Source: Diphasiastrum complanatum (Eukaryota; Streptophyta; Lycopodiopsida; Lycopodiales; Lycopodiaceae). From it: a DNA stretch of 64,000 nucleotides. Positions 56,545-64,000 of this stretch are shown in pieces. The position numbers were made by a program, and so were the translations under genes. The notes under the pieces were generated by a model. That model did no database searches and had not been told where the DNA came from. It saw nothing but the letters and a program-made list of their open reading frames with translations. The first letter of the stretch is position 1, and each line of letters opens with the position of its first letter. The stretch is taken from the NCBI GenBank assembly GCA_029204225.1, contig CM055094.1:22754657-22818656 (forward strand), read 5' to 3'.

Positions 56545-57857
56545 GTTGATATTCAAATTTTGACATTTGCGTGGCATCACAAATGCAAATGGGTTTTCAA
56601 ACTCAAATATGGACCAAACGGGAGTGTGATGAAATACAAGGCAAGACTGGTAGCAAAGGGTTTCTCTCAGAGATACGGTATTGACTATTCTGAAAGCTTC
56701 TCTCCTGTCGTCAAACATTCGTCCCTACGTCTGTTGTTTGCATATGCAGCAGCTTATGACCTCAGGATCCACATTGTGGATGAGAAGACAGCCTTCTTGC
56801 ATGGCGAATTAGATGAAGAGGTCTACATGGATCAACCTCCAGGATTTGTCTCAAATTCACTTCCTGACTATGTATGCAGAATGCATAGAAGCATCTACGG
56901 TCTGAAGCAATCAGTCCGACAATGGTACAAGAAGAAGGATCAGGCCTAAAATCATTGGGATTCAAGCCTCTGTTGGCTGACTCCAATGTGTATGTCAGAA
57001 TTACAAATGGGTAGATCATCATAGTGGCTATATATGTGGACGGCACGTTCCAGATACACCCAGAAGATCCTAGAGGACTTTGGGATGCTGAACTGCAAAG
57101 GAGCGATCACTCCAATGCTCACAGGAATAGTGCTAACAAATGACGATTGTCCAAAGAGTGAGGAAGAAAGAGAACAGATGTAGCTCACACCCTACAGAAG
57201 GCTGATAGATTCACTGATGTACCTTGCAGACAATACACGTCCTGATATTGCTTATGCAATATTCAAGATGAGCCAATTCTGTACGAATCCAGGCTCGACA
57301 CATTGGAAGATCGCAAAACTAATTTTGCAATATCTTCAATTAACGAGGGATTATGGCTTGTGTTATTGTCGTGGTGCAGATCTCAGGATACTTTCCTACA
57401 GCAACGCTAAAAGACAACTATAAAAGCATCTCAGGAAGATGCACCATCGCATCAGGAGCAGCAGTTCTCTGGGTCAGCAAGAAGCAGACCATTGTAGCCC
57501 AGTCATCTTGCGAAGCAGAGTATGTAGCAGCAGCAAAGATGGCCAATGAAATAATTTGGCTAAGGCAGTTCCTGGACGAATTGGACGAAACAAGGAACGA
57601 GCCATTGGTCTTGCAGATGGACAACACTTATGCAATACACCTGACAAAAGATCATGTGTTCCACTCAAGAACGAAGCACATTGCGATCAAGTATCACTTG
57701 ATCAGGGATCTGATTGAAAGGAAGATGATGTAGGCCACCTTCATAGGAACGAAAGATATGGTCGCTAACATCTTCACTAAAGCTCTGGACAAAGGGTTCT
57801 TTGAGAGGCAAAGGAGTAGTTTCGGGATCATAAAGCTACCATGTTTTGAGAGGGAGC
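56545..57857 (+). pseudogene. Copia family A RT-RNase H (5'-truncated)
   Basis: RT starts KCKWVFKLKYGPNGSVMKYK, then HSSLRLLFAYAAAYDLRIHI, DEKTAFLHGELDEEVYMDQP and RSIYGLKQSVRQWYK. The catalytic box reads YVDG, followed by a deletion of several dozen residues. RNase H follows in other frames: RPDIAYAIFKMSQFC, GAAVLWVSKKQTIVAQSSCE, QMDNTYAIHLT, HSRTKHIAIKYHLIRD and VANIFTKALDKG. It ends next to an LTR of the same family, its own 3' LTR. Confidence 0.88.
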
Positions 57858-58864
57858 TGAAGAAACAAAGTGTTTCTGATTACAAAGCCTTGCTAGCTTT
57901 CAGTCTTTCACTCAATGAAGATGTTCACGAACTCGAACATCTGGAGACACGAAACACGAAGAGTTTCGCGAACACAAAAGTCAACGGAGACGAAGACGAA
58001 CGGTTCGCGAACACGAATGGTTCGAGAACACGAAGGATCCACGAATGAGATTCCTTTGTGGTCCAACAAGAGAGAAAGGCAGATGAGGTAAACAAAACCA
58101 ACGGTGGAAACGAAACTCATTCTGTTTTCACGCTCCTAGGAGTACCACCAGAGATCACACAAGTACCCAAAAGTACAGAGATCTGACCTGATGGCATGAC
58201 ATCAGCAGATACTTCCTAGGTTGTGGCTAATCTGCCACTCTTGTAATTATTTGGTTAGTTGTACATGCTTAATCACTCTAATCTTAGATTTGCACAGAGA
58301 GACCGTACTCACTGAATTATACTCGACACATATCAGAACAAGATACATAGTGTAACTTAGAGAAGAAGAACCCAAGAAGAAGTCTGATGCTAGTAAGCAA
58401 TCAAGACAAACATAGACAGAAGTTCCGCCTGCGTGCAAGAAGATAATTTTGTCTAGGATCAGAAGATCCAATTGTTCGCTAGTGAAGTGAAACTACTACT
58501 CGTGAGAGAGCCGTGCTTCTCTCACGCCAATGCACTGCGTGGATTTGCATGCAGTGCCCTAAAGAAATCAGAGAAAATCAATATAGATTATTTTTCTAGT
58601 TGTGTCTGATCTTGGATGTCGAATGCTTATGCTGTTTATTTTAATATGTCTAAGTTTTCTTGTTTTCTTTGAATTTCACACCTTGGTTGAAATGAAGTCG
58701 AATGCTATATTAATTCTATGAACGTAGATCAGTAGTACCTAGCTACCCTCTGGAAGATTGTAGGAGTGTTTCAGCTGGCAGTGCCCAGTGAACGCATCTG
58801 AACTCCATCCAAATCTCAAAAGAGAGTCGCGAATGTTTCGTGAATTTTCTTCTCACGATTCCCA
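57858..58864 (+). repeat. Copia family A, LTR 3 (shared between two copies)
   Basis: About 1,007 bp, TGAAGAAAC..CCCA. It is the 3' LTR of the RT-RNase H to its left, and, with a primer site directly after it, also the 5' LTR of the body to its right. Full-length relative of LTR 2. The bZIP site is mutated to TGACATCA. Confidence 0.85.
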
Positions 58865-58868
58865 TCAT

Positions 58869-58880
58869 TCGTATCAGAGC
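58869..58880 (+). other. Primer-binding site, one mismatch
   Basis: TCGTATCAGAGC, four bases after LTR 3, the same spacing as after LTR 1. The second base differs from the canonical TGG. Confidence 0.75.
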
Positions 58881-58934
58881 ATCGCTTGACTCACAACAGG
58901 AGCTACCTCGCACTTTGTTACATCAAGACGGATC

Positions 58935-61155
58935 ATGTCTGATTTTCGAAGTGCAGATCCATCAATATTTATCGTTCTTGTGATGGATCGAAGCATCAAG
59001 TGAATGGTATTGGTTCACTGTGGCTCAACACAAATGACAGAGATAGACAACTCGAAGATGTTCTGTTTGTGCCTACACTGCAGCAGGACTTGCTATCAGT
59101 GGCAAGAATAGCTAATGCAGGGATGCGTGTGACGTTTTCAGATGAAGCATGCAACATTCTTGATGCAAGTACCAGTACGCTTATCACTCAAGGAAGAAGA
59201 AAGACAACCTGTATCACTTGAAGGTACGTCTACCTGCAGATCAAGTGCATCAAACTCATGATGATTCGCCAGATACTCTATGGCATAGGAGACTATGCCA
59301 TATGAATTCAATGGCACTATATCAAGCAAGCCATCATGGAGCAATCATAGGGGTGAGCATCTCGAATTCCACCAATTCGATGATTTGTGATGCATGTCTG
59401 AAGGTAAGATGTCACGCACTCCTTTTATAAAAGACTCCTACAGAACTACAAAGATTCTGGAGCTTGTACATTCTGACATTTGTGGACCTTTCAACGTGAT
59501 CTCAGTAGGAGGCTCAAAGTATTATATAACTTTTATTGATGATTACAATAAATTTGCCAGAGTCTATTTTATTCACAATAAATCAGAAGCACTTGACAAG
59601 TTTACAAAGTATGTGAATTGGACAGAAAGATGCACTGGTAATAAAGTGAAGTAGATTAGAACAAATCAAGGTGGAGAATACATCTCGAATCTATTCACTG
59701 ACTTTTGCAATGATTGTGGAATCATTCACAGAAAAATTGCATCTTACACACCGCAGCACAACGGTGTTGCAGAAAGAAAGAACAGGACTCTAATGGAAGC
59801 TGTCAAGTGCATGATGGCCTATTCAAAGGTTCCAAGAGTGTTGTGGGCTGAAGCAGTAGCTACAGCTGCTTACATTTAGAATAGGACAGGAAAGTCTAGT
59901 GTTCCTCACACGACACCACATGAATTATGGTGGGGTAGGAAATCCAACTTGACTCACATCCATATCTTTGGCTGTGCAGTTTATGCACATGTTCATGATA
60001 AGCTTCGAAAGAAGATCGATGAGAAAGCAGAACAGGGATATCTTGTAGGATATGGCAATCATTCATCATACAACAGAATCTATATGCCAGAGACAAACAC
60101 AGTGAAGACAGTCAGAGATGTCAAATTTGATGAGAGTAGAAGGATGGCCAATGATGATCCTGTCAACTATGAAGTCCTTGGTAGACAATACTATGATCTT
60201 CCAGTTGTGACAGAGGGAGCAAAGGACAAACACTCAAACGAAGATGTTCGAGTCGCACCTCATTCGAGTGACGAATCAGACGAAGAAAGATTCTCAAGCC
60301 AGCCTACTGCTACAGTACTTATAAACCAAAATGATTCCAGACCTAGTAGAGCTGATAAAGACAAGAGCATTGCAGTCCCAAAATGATCTCCTAGCTAGTC
60401 AACAAGAGAACGAAGAGCGCCAGCAAGATTTGTGTCAAGCAACTTAGCTTCTACATCAGAAGAGTTTGTGGATTCAGTGGAGAACCGCAAACATTCGAGG
60501 AAGGGATTGAATGTCCAAAAAAGGACAAATGGATCCAAGCCATGAACGAGGAGATGGAATCCATGAGGAAGAATCAGGTATGGACATTGTAGCCATTACC
60601 AGATAAGTAAAAGACTATTAAATGCAAGTGGGTATACAAGCTGAAGTATGGACTGTCGAATGGAGATATTTCTAAATATAAAGCAAGACTTGTAGCGAAG
60701 AGGTTTTCTCAGAGATATGGTATTGATTATGCTGAGCCCTTCTCTCCTGTCGTGAAACATTCGTCCCTACGTTTACTGTTTGCATATGCAGCTGCTTATG
60801 ATCTCAGGATTTACATCGTGGATGAGAAGATAGCCTTCTTGCATGGCGAGTTAGACGAGAAAGTCTACATGGATCAACCTCTAGGCTACATTTCGAATTC
60901 ACTTCCTACTTATGGATGCAGAATGAATAGGAGTATCTACGGTCTGAAGCAGTCAACACGACAATGATATAAGAAGAAAGATCAAGCCCTCAAATCTTTA
61001 GAATTCAAGCCAGTAGTTGCTGATTCTAATGTTTATGTAAGAATAACAGACAGGAAGATCATCATTGTAGCTGTGTATGTGGATGACACTTTGATGTTCT
61101 ACAAAAGTGAAGAGCTTATTGCTGAGGTGAAGCATGACATCTCGAAACATACCAG
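58935..61155 (+). pseudogene. Copia family A protease tail-integrase-RT
   Basis: Gag and the protease active site are deleted. From about 59000: NGIGSLWLNTNDRDRQLEDV, LFVPTLQQDLLSVARIANAG (end of protease region), then LWHRRLCHMNSMAL (GAG-pre-integrase), integrase core LELVHSDICGPF, FIDDYNKFARVYFIH, TPQHNGVAERKNRTLMEAVK, and FGCAVYAHVHDKLRKK then GYLVGYGNHSSYNRIY. RT follows (60510-61110) with HSSLRLLFAYAAAYDLRIYI and an intact YVDDTLMFY. There are roughly ten stops and frameshifts. Similarity to copia ends at about 61155, inside RT. Confidence 0.87.
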
Positions 61156-62745
61156 CGTCTTTTTGAAAATAGATCTACAGTCAAAATACCATCAGATTAA
61201 GGTCAAAGAAGAGGATCAACATAAAATAGCTTTCCAAACTGATAGGAGACATTATGAATTCAAAGTTATGCCTTTTGGATTAGCTAATGCTCCTGCCACT
61301 TTTCAGGCTCTTATAAATCGGATTTTTGAATCTTATTTTTGTTTGTTTGTGTTAGTATTCTTTGACGACATCCTGATATATAGCAAAAACATGGAAGAGC
61401 ATGCAAAACATTTGAATACAGTTTTAAGTATTCTTTGAGAATACAAGTTGTTTGCAAAAATAACCAAGTGTGAATTCGCTCGAGATGAGGTGGAATACTG
61501 GGGACACATTATGTCCAAGGAGGGAATCAAGGTGGACCAGAAGAAGATTGAGGCAATCAAGAATTGGAATTCACCTAACAGTGTTAGAGAATTGAGAGGA
61601 TTCCTGGGTTTAGCATCCTCTTATAGACGATTCATCCAGGACTTCTCAAAAGTGGCAGCACCGCTTACTCATCTTCTGAGAAAGGATAAGTTTGAATGGA
61701 ACGAGAAAACTCAGATAGCTTTTGAAGCCCTTAAGGAATCATTGGTAACGGCTCCTTTACTAGTGCAACCCAACTTCAACTTACCTTTCATGGTTACAGT
61801 GGACGCCATCAACCATATGGAGTCATTGCCTATGAAAGTAGGAAACTCACTGACAAGGAAGCATCATATCCTACTCATGATAAGGAGATGTTGGCAATTG
61901 TGCATGCCCTGAAAAAATGGCGACACTATTTATATGGTTCTAAATTTCTGATTAAAAGTGACCATCATAGTTTGAAACATGTCTTGAGCCAAAAGCAATT
62001 GAATGAAAAACAGAAGAGATGGTTGTCATAGGTTCAATCTTATGATTTTAACATTGAATATCTTAAAGGAAAGGACAATGTGGTTGCAGATGCACTATAA
62101 AAAATATGGTCTTTACAAATGAATGCATCTTCAGAATCTTTAGAGGAATATGAAGCTTATTTGGAGGAACACCAGAACAAAATTTTGGATCATCCTTTGA
62201 TGGAGGAGCACAGAATGTTGTGGTCAAACTTGGGATTTAGCACAATTTCTGCAATAACTGCATTAAGTGTAGATTGGATAAGAGACATTCAAGCAGAATT
62301 TATGGAGGATCCAGACTTAAAGGAGATTTGGGAGGAATCTCAAGACTCTAATTCAGTTGTTCATCCCGGTTATAGGAAGCAAGGACAAATATTGTTGTAT
62401 GACAATTCTAGAGTTGTGCTTGCCCCTAAATCCAAATTCATACCACAAGTATTGTATGAGCTACACTCATCTCCAAGTGCTGGGCATAGTGGAATTTTGA
62501 AGACATATCAAACCATCCGAAAGCTATTCAAATGGGCTGGTATGAAGAAAGCTATATACACATATGTGCAAGAATGTATTCCTTGTCAAGTGAATAAGGT
62601 GGAACATGTTAGGCAACCAGGTTTATTGCATCCGTTATCTATTCCTACACAATGTTGGACAAATATTAGTATGGATTTTATACCTTCCTTGCCAACAACG
62701 ACTGGGGGATATATTGGTATCTATGTGGTGGTGGATAGGCTTTCA
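61156..62745 (+). pseudogene. Ty3/gypsy RT-RNase H-integrase fragment fused to copia
   Basis: Begins in RT at FLKIDLQSKYHQIKVKEED and continues HYEFKVMPFGLANAPATFQ, FFDDILIYSKNMEEHA, WGHIMSKEGIKVDQKK, LRGFLGLASSYRRFIQDFSK (thumb). RNase H (frameshifted) is at 61700-62100, with SDHHSLKHVLSQKQLNEKQK. The integrase zinc-binding domain is HSGILKTYQTIRKLFKWAGM..ECIPCQVNK, and the core start MDFIPSLPTTTGGYIGIYVV ends at VDRLS, about 62745. The catalytic box is FFDD. No LTRs flank it. The upstream copia frame runs into it without a stop. Confidence 0.9.
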
Positions 62746-62942
62746 TTCTATCACTATTGTTTTTGTTCGAAATTGATAGGCGTAGTCATGCATGAAGAAA
62801 GAGGAAGATAATTTATTCTGTTGTGCACGATAAGTTCTAATTCATGTCGTTTGAATTCGTTTCTTTTCGAGTTCGACCTATCTTTCATTCGAGTTCGTTT
62901 CTTTTTGAGTTCAACCTATCTTAGACACACCTCTTTCCAACA
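62746..62942 (+). repeat. Right end of an LTR (another copia element)
   Basis: Ends TTTCCAACA exactly before a primer site. It contains two copies of 'ttcgagttcgacctatctt' / 'ttgagttcaacctatctta'. Only the right end is present; its left end is cut by the gypsy junction. Confidence 0.6.
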
Positions 62943-62954
62943 TGGTATCAGAGC
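62943..62954 (+). other. Primer-binding site (tRNA-iMet type)
   Basis: TGGTATCAGAGC directly after the LTR end CAACA. Confidence 0.85.
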
Positions 62955-63130
62955 ATTGATTCTTCAAGGCCTAATACTATTAGAGCGTAAGCTCTTATAC
63001 TTGATATCTTTTGTGATATAAAATTATTCTTCAGTTCGAATCAATTTGTTTCAGTATCAAAATATTGATTTCCACAGCACTGTATCTTTTTCTTAACGAC
63101 AATTGAATCATCGAAGTCTAAAGTTCCAGA

Positions 63131-63251
63131 TGGATTCTCAAAGTAAAGCCAGTCTTATCATAGACAAGCTGAATGGATCCAATCATCATTTATGGAGATT
63201 TAAGATGAAGACCTTGCTAATCGCCAACGAGTTTGTGAAGTTTTTAGCACG
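63131..63251 (+). pseudogene. Copia gag start (truncated)
   Basis: MDSQSKASLIIDKLNGSNHH then LWRFKMKTLLIANEFV, a typical copia gag N-terminus (L.G.N...W). It is cut at about 63250, where a new sequence beginning TGTGAACTTCACC starts. Confidence 0.65.
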
Positions 63252-63697
63252 TGTGAACTTCACCACACACAGTTAGAGAGAGTACTCAACTCGTGGGATA
63301 TGCCAAAGTGAGCACACATCAATCTTTTTCACCAATTTCATCAATTTTCACTGTCAATCAAGTAGAATTGAATAGAAGTGAGTATTCTGAGGTCTTAGAC
63401 GTTTCATTTCACACAATTTACTGTGTTTAAGTTGAAAGTAAGTTCCCAGAGAGTTTTTCAGTTCTTTGAAATTTGTGAGAGAGATAGACTTCTTACTTGC
63501 ATGTACTTCATTTCTTTGATTGAAGCAAGATCCAAATTCAAGATAGATTGCTTTTCTGTGTTGAGAATTTGTTCTCACAATCTGTTGCTAGATTTCATAG
63601 ATTGGATCAACATCATCAGTGTTAGATCCTAGGTTGAGATAGCAAGCAACATCTTTCAACTCCATCTTTGTCATTACTAGAATTTCTCATAGAGAAG
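63252..63697. other. Leader or LTR region before the last gag
   Basis: Starts TGTGAACTTCACCACACAC, LTR-like, and runs to the gag ATG at 63698. No standard primer site was seen, so whether this is an LTR or leader is open. Confidence 0.35.
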
Positions 63698-64000
63698 ATG
63701 TCTTCATCTGGTTCACATTTCTTGGAGCACAGTGAGAGATTAACATCTTCCAATTATGCAATGTGGAAGATCAGAATGGAATCATTATTGATTCTACAGG
63801 ATGTAATGGATATTGTGAGTGGAGCTGAAGAAGAACCTGTAGCACCTAATGAAGCTGCAGCATTTCACAAAAGAACCAGAATTGCCCTTCATTTTATAAA
63901 AATGAATGTAACCAATGAAGTGTTAAGAGAGATCAGTACATGCACCACTGCCAAGGAAGCTTGGGATACTCTAACAACAATCTATGAAATCAAGAATACT
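63698..64000 (+). CDS. Copia gag, open to the window edge (partial)
   Basis: From ATG 63698 the frame is open for 101 codons to the end of the window: MSSSGSHFLEHSERLTSSNY, MWKIRMESLLILQDVMDIVS, then RIALHFIKMNVTNEVLREI and KEAWDTLTTIYEIKNT. It is the same gag family as at 54335 but, unlike that copy, has no stop in the visible part. Element integrity cannot be judged here. Confidence 0.8.
   Translation, partial: MSSSGSHFLEHSERLTSSNYAMWKIRMESLLILQDVMDIVSGAEEEPVAPNEAAAFHKRTRIALHFIKMNVTNEVLREISTCTTAKEAWDTLTTIYEIKNT

Overview
This window looks like nuclear DNA of a land plant with a large, repeat-filled genome. A seed-free vascular plant (fern or lycophyte) fits best. The evidence is a plant-type LRR/EDR1-like/kinase gene split by very long introns, plant-style Ty1/copia, Ty3/gypsy and LINE remains with plant tRNA primer-binding sites, and an intronless GH25 muramidase. 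GH25 is, to my knowledge, absent from ordinary flowering-plant gene sets but has been reported in Selaginella as a horizontally acquired gene. The lineage call is an inference; no species can be named from the sequence alone.

Layout. 1-2630: upstream flank, then a purine-rich (GA) leader of the first gene. 2631-29930 (+): one gene of 11 coding exons whose splice phases all agree, giving 3,999 nt (1,332 residues). The protein has an acidic N-terminus, leucine-rich repeats, a spacer, an EDR1-like domain and a protein kinase domain. Introns 1, 2 and 6 (5.6, 7.7 and 8.7 kb) are packed with decayed transposons: a gypsy gag fragment and a small copia element in intron 1, a LINE in intron 2, and a gypsy pol region plus copia pieces in intron 6. 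29931-35400: 3' flank with a 117-bp tandem duplication, a copia gag relic and a long compound microsatellite.

35412-36287 (-): an intact secreted GH25 lysozyme (291 residues) with signal peptide and DxE catalytic motif. This is the most notable gene in the window. 36290-41760 is mostly unrecognised AT-rich DNA, with a diverged ~290-bp tandem repeat and a short fragment that resembles a bacterial-type DNA N4/N6 methylase.

41777-64000 is a transposon graveyard: copia RT-RNase H with a 3' LTR; a gypsy RT fragment; a copia family with ~1-kb LTRs at 45779, 47977 and 57858; a minus-strand gypsy element lacking most of pol but keeping a coiled-coil ORF; a gypsy-type LTR with a tRNA-Asp primer site; and a copia element fused in frame to a gypsy RT-RNase H-integrase fragment. 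It ends in a copia gag that is still open at the window edge.

Only two host genes look functional, the kinase and the muramidase. Nothing in the sequence links them functionally beyond proximity.
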